In this document: positions 46,610 through 54,680 of the stretch, piece by piece
Position numbering within the stretch: the first letter of the stretch is position 1
Layout of the letters: each line of letters opens with the position of its first letter
The notes under the pieces: generated by a model
What the model saw: only the letters and a program-made list of their open reading frames with translations
Told to the model about the DNA's origin: nothing
Database searches by the model: none
Assembly (NCBI GenBank): GCA_004282745.1
Contig: SHMT01000020.1
Span: 24,121-88,120 of the forward strand
Length of the DNA stretch: 64,000 nt
Reading direction: 5' to 3'
Source of the DNA: Candidatus Scalindua sp. SCAELEC01
GTDB taxonomy: Bacteria; Planctomycetota; Brocadiia; Brocadiales; Scalinduaceae
Position numbers and translations under genes: made by a program

Positions 46610-48520
46610 CTAGCGATTTAATCGAAGAATTATTAGCCCCGCACTATGTGCCGCGACATACGCTGTCCCATTTAAAAGCCAGATGTCGTCGGCAGAACTC
46701 GGGGTCTTGTAAGAGGCGATTTCACAGGGAGAGGATGGTCTCGATACGTCGACCACTCGCAACCATTCGATATCCCCGATATACGCATACGGTCCAGTAA
46801 CAAAAATATTCGTAACGCTACGCGGGGTATCGTAGTGTCCCACTTCTCGTGGCTTCATGGGGTCAGAGATATCTACGATATGCAAACCTGCCGCGTATCC
46901 CGCCGCTACATAGGCATAGGAACCGACGATCTCGATGTCTCTGACGTCCCCCTTGTGTGGCACGTAATGACCTATCTCTTTCGGTGCCAAGGGGTCTGAT
47001 ACATCGAGGATCCTGAGTCCTGCATCTCCATCCGCCACATAGGCGTGATGACCAGACGTTTGAACGTTATAGGCATACCCAGGCGTATCGTAAGAGGCTA
47101 TTTCTCCTGGGCCATCAGGTTTCGAGACATCCACTACCCGCAATCCAGAGGGTCCGTCAGCCACATACGCCAGGGTGCCTGCTACCGTGATCCCACTCGC
47201 TACTCCGGGTGTATCGGCGGATCCTACATCGCGGGGAGATGATGAGGCCGAGATGTCAATGACACGTATCCCTGCCCAGTCATCAGCAACATAGGCATAC
47301 TCCCCCGAAACATGCACGTCCAATGCGCGGTAGGTTTGGTGATGGCCGATTTCTTCGGGTGCAGAGGGATCAGAGATATCAAGGATACGCATTCCCTTAT
47401 ACCCATTGGCCAGATAGGCATAGGAACCGACCACCTGTACTCCGCGTGACTTGCCTGCTGCGTCAAAATGGTTCACAATCTGAGGAGCCGTCGGACGGGA
47501 GATATCGATGATCTCTAGCCCCTGGTCACCATGGGCTAGATAGGCATAGGAGCCTGACACGGTAACAGATTCCGAACAGGTGGAATCGTGATAACGTCCA
47601 AGCCAACGCGGAGCTGTCGGGTCAGAGACATCGATGACAATGAGGCCAGCATCATTGGCTACTCCTGCAAGATAGGCATACGAGTTCTCAACCCAGATAC
47701 GCTCTGCACCGTAAGCCATTTTATGGAACCCCGTACATACGGGGGCTGTTGGATCGGATATGTCAAGTATTGTGAGGCCGACATCATCACCCGGTTGCTC
47801 TTCAATGCCTACGACATAGGCATGCTCTGTCGTTGCAGAGACGCCATAGGTGTTGCCCGTAATATCATAGTGCCCAACCTCTCGTGGCTGCAGGGGATTG
47901 GACACATCGATAAGTCGAAGGCCGTGTTGGCTGTTTGTCACTAAGGCCAGGGAGTCTGTCACATGGACGTCGGTCGCAAAGCCCGCTGTTTTGTGAGTGT
48001 GTACTAACCGAGGTCTCTTCTGATCTGACACGTCGGCAATGATAAGGCCTGACCATTCGGCTGCCAGGAAGACGTAGTTACCGCACACCGCTACTGCCCT
48101 GGAAGATGCGGGAAGCATAACGTGTCCAATCTCCTTGAGCTTTTCGGGCAGAGAGATATCAATAATCCTGAGAGCACCACTGGTATCAGCGACATAGAGA
48201 TACGGTCCCGCTGCCTGGAGATCACCAACGATACCGGATAGGGTTATTGATCCCACCTCCTTCCAGTAGGTCTCTTTTTCGATCTTGATGACGCGGATAG
48301 TGCCTCCGGAACCAAAAAAGAGATAACTGCCAGAAACGGCGCTCGTGTAGACCGGTCCACCGTGCCAGCGTCCCAAAAATTCGAGTGTATAAGTCGAGGC
48401 ATCGTTATCACCCGTTTTCGGAATGGTATTCGTCACTGGTGGAGGTGGCAGCGTTTCGGCTTGGACTCTCACTGTCAACAAGAGGATAGTTACTATCAAA
48501 CCACAATATATTCTGTTCAT
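46610..48520 (-). CDS. exported LVIVD-repeat beta-propeller protein
   Basis: This protein has 636 residues. Residues 1-21 are a signal peptide (ending VRVQA). The rest is about 13 tandem repeats of some 40 residues with the pattern SYAYLA-G--G-RILDISDP--P-EIGHYDT, the LVIVD repeat, expected to form one or two beta-propellers on the cell surface. No catalytic motif is seen. It follows the collagen-like S74 gene in the same direction, separated by 240 bases that hold repeat B4, so it may be coregulated by the c-di-GMP riboswitch. A structural or binding role is inferred. Confidence 0.85.
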   Translation of the reverse strand: MNRIYCGLIVTILLLTVRVQAETLPPPPVTNTIPKTGDNDASTYTLEFLGRWHGGPVYTSAVSGSYLFFGSGGTIRVIKIEKETYWKEVGSITLSGIVGDLQAAGPYLYVADTSGALRIIDISLPEKLKEIGHVMLPASSRAVAVCGNYVFLAAEWSGLIIADVSDQKRPRLVHTHKTAGFATDVHVTDSLALVTNSQHGLRLIDVSNPLQPREVGHYDITGNTYGVSATTEHAYVVGIEEQPGDDVGLTILDISDPTAPVCTGFHKMAYGAERIWVENSYAYLAGVANDAGLIVIDVSDPTAPRWLGRYHDSTCSESVTVSGSYAYLAHGDQGLEIIDISRPTAPQIVNHFDAAGKSRGVQVVGSYAYLANGYKGMRILDISDPSAPEEIGHHQTYRALDVHVSGEYAYVADDWAGIRVIDISASSSPRDVGSADTPGVASGITVAGTLAYVADGPSGLRVVDVSKPDGPGEIASYDTPGYAYNVQTSGHHAYVADGDAGLRILDVSDPLAPKEIGHYVPHKGDVRDIEIVGSYAYVAAGYAAGLHIVDISDPMKPREVGHYDTPRSVTNIFVTGPYAYIGDIEWLRVVDVSRPSSPCEIASYKTPSSADDIWLLNGTAYVAAHSAGLIILRLNR

Positions 48521-48553
48521 ACATATCTCCTGAGTTCGGAGAGAATCCTCGGC

Positions 48554-48599
48554 TTAGGGTGCTGGAAAAAATAACAAGTTTTCTTTCCTGGGCCCTTAG
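48554..48599 (-). repeat. Family B minimal repeat, copy B4
   Basis: A 46-bp unit that on the minus strand starts TAAGGGCCCAGGAAAGAAAA and ends TTTTTTCCAGCACCCTAA. It is the two family B ends joined without the filled centre seen in B1 and B2. It lies just upstream of the LVIVD gene. Confidence 0.75.
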
Positions 48600-48760
48600 T
48601 ATTACTAAACTGCACCTCTCAAGAGGAGAGCCTACCCTCTTCCCGGATGAGAGATTGGGGCAAGAGTCGAAATAGCCCTTGCCCCCCCCCTCCCCTTCCT
48701 CAACTAGCAGCTTTGTTGAAAAGCGTACCAGAATTATAAACATACACTCAACATCTGTTG

Positions 48761-50983
48761 TTACTGAACATCGACCTGAACTGCATCAAACCCTACCTGA
48801 TCATACGTTACCAGCTTATTCTCTTGAAGATTCTCCGATAGGGCAAGGAACATGCCCTCAAGTTTTGCCTGTCTCTCGGCTAAAGCCAAGAGGCTCTCCT
48901 TGAGTTGTTCGTTTTCAGCCTTCAGGGTTACATTGTCCCTCCTTGTAGAAGCATCCTTACTCTTGAGCTGCTCAATCTGTGCCTGTTGCTCCTTAATGGC
49001 ATTAAGCATCGCCCATAAAATCGGATCACTCTCTAACTGGAGATACCCCTTCGTAGACTCACTAACAGCCTCCGGTATAGCCATCTGGACCTCCTGTGCA
49101 CTTAAACCTATATACTCGCTATCAGCAGGAAGATCCAATTCGTTCTCTTTTTTGTAATTGAATCTAATGGGCTGGAGTTTTAAGACTGCATCTAGTCCTG
49201 AATCAAAGGTACCCTTAATATCTTTGAGTCTTTCATCAGAAAAGATCCCCCAGAACCCTCCTCCAGGTTTTGATGCTGAGCCGTTCACCGTAAGAGTTGC
49301 GTTCGGACTCTGCGTATTGATACCTACTCTTCCACCGAAAGGTTGTATAAATGTATTTCTTCCAGCCGAAGACGCGTAAATAAAGAGGTGCGCATTTCTT
49401 CCATTCAGATCAACATGTGTACCATCAGTTCTCAACTCAATTGACTTCGCACTGCCAGCTGTTGAGTTCCTCAGTCGAATACGGTTGCCGGCTACATCAA
49501 GTCTGTAGGTTGGAAAAACTGTCGACATACCGATACCGACATTGCCGTTTCCCCTCACCTGAAATCGCCAGGCATTGTTATTCCACACACCCCATCTTTG
49601 ACTTGTTCCGGTTGCAGAGTGTGTTAAAACACCTGCAAACTGACGTTCGGTAGCACCATCTGCATACCAAATACCCGCGGTACCCGCACCATTCCGTATT
49701 CTGATACGTTCGGAGACATCAAATTTTCTCCCAGGAGCGGTTGTCCCGAGACCACATCGACCATTATCCAATATAGTCATCAGAGTAACATTGTCGTTCC
49801 GAAAATAGAGATCGCCGGTTCCAACAGAATTTAGGTATGTGTGACCAGCCGTGCCATGCTGGAGAAGTGCATATCGTCCAGCTCCTTTATAATTGGGATG
49901 GCTAAAATGTGCGTAGGCTGACCCGTGTCCACCCGTTCCCATAAAGGCGGTATTTGCTTGAATATTTCCATTCACATGCAATCTCTCAACTGGTGTAATC
50001 GTGCCAACACCGACATTGCCGTTTCCCTGCACAATAAAGCGCCATGCACTATTGTTCCACACACCCCATCTTTGATTTGTTCCGGTTGCAGAGTGTGTGT
50101 GGACTCCTGCAAACTGCCGTTCGATGATACCATCTGAATACCAAATACCTGCGGAGCCTACACCATTCCGTATCCTTATACGTTCAGTGACATCAAGCTT
50201 TTTCCCCGGAGCGGGCGTCCCGATACCAACTCTGCCGGCATTATTGTTATAAATATGCGATCCGTTTGGTGACCATAACGATAACCCCGGTATTCCCGGA
50301 TCACCTTTTTTCCCCTGTGGTCCCTGTGGACCAGGTATACCTGGAACACCTATTGGACCTAATTTTCCCTGTACCCCCTGTGGTCCTCGTGGACCTCGAT
50401 TCCCTATGGGACCTTGCTTCCCCTGAGGCCCCTGTTGACCACCACCTTGGTTAGCCGTTGTCTGGACTGAACCATCCGGGAACTTGATCCCATCTACTCC
50501 AGGCGTACCACCGATGTGAAGTTTTTGTGACGGATTTGAAGCACCGATACCAACGTTACCATTCTCCTTAATTGTAACACTTTCACCGGTATCGTCATCA
50601 ATAAATCTTAGTGCTCTATGATCTCGCAAGATCGTAGTGTTTTCTCTGTAGGTACCATCAAGCGTACTGTTACCTTCGAGTCGGATTGCGGTTGAACCTC
50701 CAGCAGGTGGTGAAGTTGCAGCTCCGTCTTGATCGTAAATATGGAGATCCACTTCAGGAGTTAGTGTTCCAATCCCGGTACCGGGAGTTGTTTCAGGTGC
50801 TTCTTCCGCTTCATCAGAATCTTCTGGAACCGACTCCTCTTCATATCCGGAAACTAAAGTTGTGTTCGCTTCTTCGCTGTTTACGAGCTCCTCATCGGCT
50901 TGTACCTTCATTAAGGAACAAATACCAAAAACAGATGAGACAAAGCCCGTAACCAGAAGAAACCTGATTAATTTACTGTTCAT
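48761..50983 (-). CDS. exported collagen-like fibre protein with C-terminal S74 chaperone domain
   Basis: I start at MNSKLIRF, after GGAGGG; the frame runs to 51040. The protein has 740 residues. Parts in order: signal peptide (1-29), acidic linker, one RLEGNS...ALRFIDDD unit (98-136) shared with the protein at 1577-2605, a collagen-like Gly-X-Y tract (about 181-233), VGIGTxxPxxxLDV/LHV repeats (about 250-560, two near-identical long units), and a peptidase S74 intramolecular chaperone domain beginning [11 protein letters not shown] coiled coil ends the protein. S74 domains trimerise fibres and cleave themselves at SD. A trimeric surface fibre is inferred. The leader has a c-di-GMP-I riboswitch. 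Confidence 0.92.
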   Translation of the reverse strand: MNSKLIRFLLVTGFVSSVFGICSLMKVQADEELVNSEEANTTLVSGYEEESVPEDSDEAEEAPETTPGTGIGTLTPEVDLHIYDQDGAATSPPAGGSTAIRLEGNSTLDGTYRENTTILRDHRALRFIDDDTGESVTIKENGNVGIGASNPSQKLHIGGTPGVDGIKFPDGSVQTTANQGGGQQGPQGKQGPIGNRGPRGPQGVQGKLGPIGVPGIPGPQGPQGKKGDPGIPGLSLWSPNGSHIYNNNAGRVGIGTPAPGKKLDVTERIRIRNGVGSAGIWYSDGIIERQFAGVHTHSATGTNQRWGVWNNSAWRFIVQGNGNVGVGTITPVERLHVNGNIQANTAFMGTGGHGSAYAHFSHPNYKGAGRYALLQHGTAGHTYLNSVGTGDLYFRNDNVTLMTILDNGRCGLGTTAPGRKFDVSERIRIRNGAGTAGIWYADGATERQFAGVLTHSATGTSQRWGVWNNNAWRFQVRGNGNVGIGMSTVFPTYRLDVAGNRIRLRNSTAGSAKSIELRTDGTHVDLNGRNAHLFIYASSAGRNTFIQPFGGRVGINTQSPNATLTVNGSASKPGGGFWGIFSDERLKDIKGTFDSGLDAVLKLQPIRFNYKKENELDLPADSEYIGLSAQEVQMAIPEAVSESTKGYLQLESDPILWAMLNAIKEQQAQIEQLKSKDASTRRDNVTLKAENEQLKESLLALAERQAKLEGMFLALSENLQENKLVTYDQVGFDAVQVDVQ

Positions 50984-51130
50984 TTTCTCTTCCCTCCGTA
51001 AGAAATATTTTATAAATAAGTATGAATAACTACTAATCAACTAACTATCCGATGCCCCTCCTTTCCGTTAATAGTGCACAATGTAAAATGTAAAGTGATA
51101 GTGAGCACTGAAAACCGAGAAGATATAAAA

Positions 51131-51262
51131 GAACCGATTTGGTTTTCGGTTTTGCCCGTCCGAACGGCTGACAGGCCGGGCGGGCTGAAAACCAAATTTT
51201 GGTTGCTGTCATACTCTCTCCGTTTTTTCTCAATTTTATCCGAATACATTAGGTAAGAGGTT
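51131..51262 (+). repeat. Family D hairpin repeat, copy D2, with nested family E unit
   Basis: ACCGATTTGGTTTTCGGTTTT on the left and TGAAAACCAAAT on the right repeat the 4820-4930 element. The short loop of that copy is replaced here by the 32-nt GC-rich unit at 51154-51185. It lies in the leader of the S74 gene. Confidence 0.7.
51154..51185 (+). repeat. Family E GC-rich hairpin, copy E3
   Basis: GCCCGTCCGAACGG, eight bases, CCGGGCGGGC. It is inserted in the loop of repeat D2. Confidence 0.7.
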
Positions 51263-51353
51263 ACCTTTATCGGATATTGTTCACGTGAATTACTTAAGTT
51301 TTTCTGAACATCAGCCCCTATTTTGCCTCATATGCACATCCTTTCATTAAATA

Positions 51354-51498
51354 GTGTTTGAACGAAAACTACCCATCTACTGCGTTGCTGCAACAATTTC
51401 GCAATCCTCAAGTACAATTGTAAGTCCCGGTTACGAAATTATTGCACGCCTTGTACCTAGGCACTTTTCATTCAAACACAGGGTTTTCGTTCAGACAC
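51354..51498 (+). repeat. Family A palindromic MITE-like element, copy A6
   Basis: 145 bp with ends GTGTTTGAACGAAAAC and GTTTTCGTTCAGACAC. Direct TAAATA repeats flank it at 51348-51353 and 51499-51504. It sits between the riboswitch terminator and the S74 gene, and the right-hand duplication forms part of the terminator T tract. Confidence 0.9.
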
Positions 51499-51500
51499 TA

Positions 51501-51560
51501 AATAAAAAAGCCTTGCTACAGAAACAGTCCCTCGTGAAAGTTGTTTCGGTAGCAAGGCTA
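51501..51560 (-). terminator. intrinsic terminator of the second c-di-GMP riboswitch
   Basis: On the minus strand AGCCTTGCTAC pairs perfectly with GTAGCAAGGCT, and GAAACA pairs with TGTTTC inside it after one mismatch. Six T follow. The 5' arm is also the 3' end of the aptamer, predicting that c-di-GMP binding prevents termination. Confidence 0.87.
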
Positions 51561-51636
51561 TCTTAGTACCATCGTGCTTCAAGAACAAAGACCCTTTTAC
51601 TTTGCGTCTCCCTGATCACTCAGGGGTTGCCTTTTC
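51548..51636 (-). promoter_or_regulatory. c-di-GMP-I (GEMM) riboswitch aptamer 2
   Basis: The minus strand has AAAAGGCAACCC, a CTGA/TCAG stem with a GTGA (GNRA) tetraloop, GGGAGACGCAAAG, AAAAGGGTC and, near the 3' end, GATAGCCTTGCTACC. It aligns block by block with the aptamer at 2726-2820. It lies about 565 nt upstream of the S74 start, because repeats A6 and D2 are between them. Confidence 0.85.
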
Positions 51637-51648
51637 GATCTGTAATCA

Positions 51649-51677
51649 TTACTAACAAGTTATCACATTAAAGTCAA
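51649..51677 (-). promoter_or_regulatory. sigma70-like promoter for the riboswitch-2 transcript
   Basis: On the minus strand TTGACT (51672-51677) is 17 bases from TAGTAA (51649-51654). It lies about 13 bases before the aptamer and parallels the promoter at 2873-2901. Confidence 0.45.
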
Positions 51678-51753
51678 GCAGAAATTTTCCCTTTTTTATC
51701 TTGAGATTACTGTATCTGTTTTGCTCGTGTATTTAAATTAAAAAGAACGCAGG

Positions 51754-51799
51754 TGTCATATATTGTCATATTGACACACATAAAATCTTTGTATAAAAT
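51754..51799 (+). promoter_or_regulatory. operator-like palindrome (copy 2) with promoter
   Basis: TGTCA, five bases, TGTCATATTGACA. The TTGACA (51771-51776) is 17 bases from TAAAAT (51794-51799), a good sigma70-type pair, so the palindrome overlaps the -35. It matches the site at 2975-3000. Confidence 0.65.
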
Positions 51800-51862
51800 G
51801 AGAGGTTTAACAACCATATTAACTCTATAGTGACTAAGTGGTTTATCTCTAGTGAGAGCATA

Positions 51863-51898
51863 TATACCCATTGCAAAATGGTTTTAGGAATGGGTATA
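51863..51898 (+). promoter_or_regulatory. leader hairpin of the Ig-like gene
   Basis: TATACCCATT and AATGGGTATA form a perfect 10-bp stem around a 16-nt loop, ending 30 bases before the start codon. No T tract follows. It may affect translation or RNA stability. Confidence 0.5.
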
Positions 51899-51928
51899 CT
51901 ACTGCTGCCGTAGTCATTTTCTTGAAAG

Positions 51929-52615
51929 ATGAACAGGTCAATCTATACATATTCCATTGTGTTTTGTTGTGCGATCTTTTTGTTGAACAATCAGATTTTT
52001 GCAGCTAACGAAGAGGCTAATACAACCGTTGCTACCGGAGAAAACCAAATTATTGTATCTCCAATGAACATATTGCTTGATCTCGATGAAACTGCATCAG
52101 CAAATGCTATTGTTCTCGATCGCGATGGGGCTTTTGTTGAAGGGATTACGTTAATGGTTGTTTCTCAGGACAAGACAAAGCTAAAAATCATTGACAGAGA
52201 TTTTATCACCAGTGAATCAGGCAGTATCGAATTCTCACTACTGGGAAAAGCGAAAGGTGATTTTATCATTACGGTGTCAGATGGATCAGTTTCTACCCAT
52301 ATTAATGTGGCAGTAAAGGACCTGATACGTTACGTCTTACCCTATTTTTACGGTGACATGCAGATAAGCCTAATTAATCCAACAAATTTTACCAATTATG
52401 TAAAGATACAGTTTCACGAAAACAGTGACAGGGATGAACCGCCACTTGTTGTTAGACTGAACGATAAGGAGATGGTAACACTGCGATTGTCTGAAGAGCT
52501 CGATTCAAAGTTAACCGATGGATGGGTTGAGCTTTTTGCCACTGAAATCCTCGTTGGCGGGACATGGACAAACAAAGGCTATCTCTCTTTTGATCAGATC
52601 CACGCCTATCAATAA
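51929..52615 (+). CDS. secreted Ig-like domain protein
   Basis: This protein has 228 residues. Residues 1-25 are a signal peptide (ending IFA-AN). Residues about 40-130 resemble a bacterial Ig-like (Big) domain: INIL-type strand, ETASANAIVLDRDGAFVEGITLMVVSQD, then GSIEFSLLGKAKGDFIITVSDGSVSTHINVAV. The C-terminal 95 residues (RYVLPYFYGDMQISLINPTNF onward) are beta-rich and I do not recognise them. GAAAGATG precedes the start. It is divergent from the riboswitch-2 gene, as the adhesin at 3077 is from riboswitch 1. A surface or matrix role is inferred. Confidence 0.78.
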   Translation: MNRSIYTYSIVFCCAIFLLNNQIFAANEEANTTVATGENQIIVSPMNILLDLDETASANAIVLDRDGAFVEGITLMVVSQDKTKLKIIDRDFITSESGSIEFSLLGKAKGDFIITVSDGSVSTHINVAVKDLIRYVLPYFYGDMQISLINPTNFTNYVKIQFHENSDRDEPPLVVRLNDKEMVTLRLSEELDSKLTDGWVELFATEILVGGTWTNKGYLSFDQIHAYQ

Positions 52616-52623
52616 GGGCCGTC

Positions 52624-52838
52624 AAGGGCCCAGGAAAGAATAACTTGTTGTTCTCGCCTGTCCGAATGGCTGGTAGACCGGGCGGGCATCTCATTTTCAG
52701 ATCACCTTCGGCCGCTCTTCACTCGCAGCATCCTCGCTGTAGCTCAGGCTACACCTGCGGTCCTGGTCGATCAGATCGACCGAATCTGACATAAAACTGA
52801 GCGCGATAAACAACAAGTTATTTTTTCCTGCACCCTAA
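52624..52838 (+). repeat. Family B palindromic repeat, copy B2 (filled), containing family E copy E2
   Basis: Ends AAGGGCCCAGGAAAGAATAA and, inverted, TTAGGGTGCAGGAAAAAATAA. The centre shares CGCTCTTCACTCG, CAGGCTACACCTGCGG and GATCAGATCGACCGAA with copy B1 at 18175-18378. The 32-nt GC-rich unit E2 is at 52656-52687, at the other end of the element from its place in B1. It begins eight bases after the stop of the Ig-like gene. Confidence 0.8.
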
Positions 52839-53066
52839 CATACCAGCAATACTCATCTGATAATAGATTTCGGTTCTGCCTGTGCGCCGCCCACCCGGCC
52901 ATCAGGTCATTCGGACGGGCAGACAGATAAAATCCGAGATAAAATTGAGCGAGTGAACTCCTCGGCTCCTTTTGTCCGGGGCCAACGGTCCGCAAGAGTT
53001 GCATTGAAAAGTGCGTTCTCTTACTTTTCACTCCATCTCTCTTTTCTGGAAAGCTTGCTCTCTTCA
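52839..53066. repeat. mosaic of repeat fragments
   Basis: No gene. It contains family E copy E4 (52889-52920), AAAATCCGAGATAAAATTGAGCGAG, which is the inverse of part of family D near 4880-4905, and sequence without a match in the window. Confidence 0.55.
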
Positions 53067-53111
53067 TAGGGTGCAGAAAAAAGCAACTTGTTATTCTTTC
53101 ATGGGCCCATA
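53067..53111 (+). repeat. Family B minimal repeat, copy B3, forming the phoU 3' end
   Basis: A 45-bp unit starting TAGGGTGCAGAAAAAAGCAA and ending TTCTTTCATGGGCCCATA. It is the same design as copy B4. The last six codons and stop of phoU lie within it. Confidence 0.72.
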
Positions 53112-53759
53112 GTGGTGTTTTACCCACTCTCCTTTGAGTAAGAATATAACGCACTCTGCAATGTTAGTAGCGTGATCGGCAATTCGTTCCAGGTGTCTTC
53201 CCACTAATATCAACTCTACTGCCCTTGTTATCACCTTCGTATCCTCTATCATATAGGTCAAGAGCTCTCTGAAAATCTGCTCATTAATATTATCTACCTC
53301 ATCATCCCTCTTGCACACGTCTATGGCCAGTTCCTCGTCCCGAGTAACTAACGAGTTAATAGAATCCTTAACCATCAGTTGAGACAACTCTGCCAAACGG
53401 GGTATGTCAATTAAAGGCTTAATAATGGGTAGCTTAATGACCTCCTGAGTCCGTTCGGCGATATTAACCGCCTGATCACCTATGCGCTCTAAATCTTTAT
53501 TTATCTCCATCGCAGAGGTGATAAACCGCAGGTCAGTTGCCACCGGTTGGTAAAGTGCTAAAAGTCTCACACACAATTCATCTATCTGTACTTCCAGGAG
53601 ATCAATCGCGTCATCTGCTCTTATAGTCTCCTCTGCCAAGTCTCCATTGCGTTCCGACAGTGACATCACTGCATTCCGGATAGCCTTTTCTACCAGGGTA
53701 CTCATGTGTAAGAGACGAGTATTTAATTCTTGTAACTCTTCGTCAAAATGTCTTTCCAT
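53091..53759 (-). CDS. phoU: phosphate transport system regulator PhoU
   Basis: PhoU couples the Pst transporter to the phosphate sensor kinase and limits phosphate uptake. The protein has 222 residues with two PhoU helical-bundle repeats. The metal-binding motifs are MEINKDLERIGDQAVNIAE and LILVGRHLERIADHATNIAE. It is the last gene of the porin-pst cluster. The final residues (YGPMKE) and the TAA come from repeat B3, so the native C-terminus was probably replaced without harm to the domains. Confidence 0.96.
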   Translation of the reverse strand: MERHFDEELQELNTRLLHMSTLVEKAIRNAVMSLSERNGDLAEETIRADDAIDLLEVQIDELCVRLLALYQPVATDLRFITSAMEINKDLERIGDQAVNIAERTQEVIKLPIIKPLIDIPRLAELSQLMVKDSINSLVTRDEELAIDVCKRDDEVDNINEQIFRELLTYMIEDTKVITRAVELILVGRHLERIADHATNIAECVIFLLKGEWVKHHYGPMKE

Positions 53760-53798
53760 AATTTAACTTTCTAAAAAATAAGTGGTTTCCTCCCTCCC

Positions 53799-54566
53799 CT
53801 ATCCAAATCTCCCCGTAATATAATCCTGAGTAGATTTTTTAGCTGGATTAGTAAAGATCGTACCTGTTTTATCGTATTCAATAAGTTCCCCGAGTAGAAA
53901 CAGGGCGGTAAAATCGGAGATGCGGGCAGCCTGCTGCATATTGTGGGTAACAATTATTATCGTATACTTTTCCTTTAACTCATGAATGAGCTCTTCTATC
54001 TTGGCAGTTGATAGTGGGTCCAGGGCTGATGCCGGCTCATCCATCAGTATTACTTCAGGTTCTACCGCTAAGGTCCTTGCAATACATAACCTCTGCTGTT
54101 GGCCTCCCGATAAGGCATACGCATTCTCGCCCAATCTATCCTTTACCTCTTCCCACAATGAGGTATTCTTCAGGCATTTCTCCACTTTTTGACTAATGTA
54201 ATCCTTGCTTTTTGTGCCATTTATTCTTAACCCGTATGCAACATTCTCAAAAATAGACTTGGGAAAGGGGTTCGACTTTTGAAAAACCATCCCTACTTTT
54301 CTCCTGATGGTTGCCACATCGATATCAGAAGCGTACACATCCTGATCATCGACATAAAGCTTACCTTCAGTTTTGATACCGGGAATTAGATCATTCATCC
54401 GATCAATACAACGCAAAAATGTTGATTTACCACACCCTGATGGGCCAATAATACTTGTCACTCTATTCTCTTTGATCTCTAGAGAGACATTCTTTATGGC
54501 CTTGGTTCCATTATAATAGAAACTGAAATCTTCGGCCCTTATCTTAACTTTTTCCTGATCCATCAA
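53799..54566 (-). CDS. pstB: phosphate ABC transporter ATP-binding protein PstB
   Basis: PstB hydrolyses ATP to drive phosphate import through PstC and PstA. The protein has 255 residues. Walker A is GPSGCGKST (41-49), the Q-loop is [13 protein letters not shown], the signature is [16 protein letters not shown], Walker B is [13 protein letters not shown] and the switch His is in [26 protein letters not shown]-type sequence is diagnostic of PstB. It lies 114 bases after pstA. Confidence 0.98.
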   Translation of the reverse strand: MMDQEKVKIRAEDFSFYYNGTKAIKNVSLEIKENRVTSIIGPSGCGKSTFLRCIDRMNDLIPGIKTEGKLYVDDQDVYASDIDVATIRRKVGMVFQKSNPFPKSIFENVAYGLRINGTKSKDYISQKVEKCLKNTSLWEEVKDRLGENAYALSGGQQQRLCIARTLAVEPEVILMDEPASALDPLSTAKIEELIHELKEKYTIIIVTHNMQQAARISDFTALFLLGELIEYDKTGTIFTNPAKKSTQDYITGRFG

Positions 54567-54680
54567 AAAATATCCTTATAAAAAATCTCAAATAATTACC
54601 GCTAACTGCATGAGCCAAATTATCAGATTACAAATTACAAACCCTCGACACCATGTTGGTAATTTTGTTGTTTTAAGCGT

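Noticed and set aside
46561..46800. Plus-strand 79-codon frame at the end of the LVIVD gene
   Set aside because: It is antisense to the repeat-coding region and has no features of its own.
48585..48760. GGGGCAAG/CTTGCCCC hairpin upstream of the LVIVD gene, considered as a third riboswitch
   Set aside because: It lacks the GACGCAAAG and GGCAAACC blocks of c-di-GMP-I aptamers and matches no other class I know.
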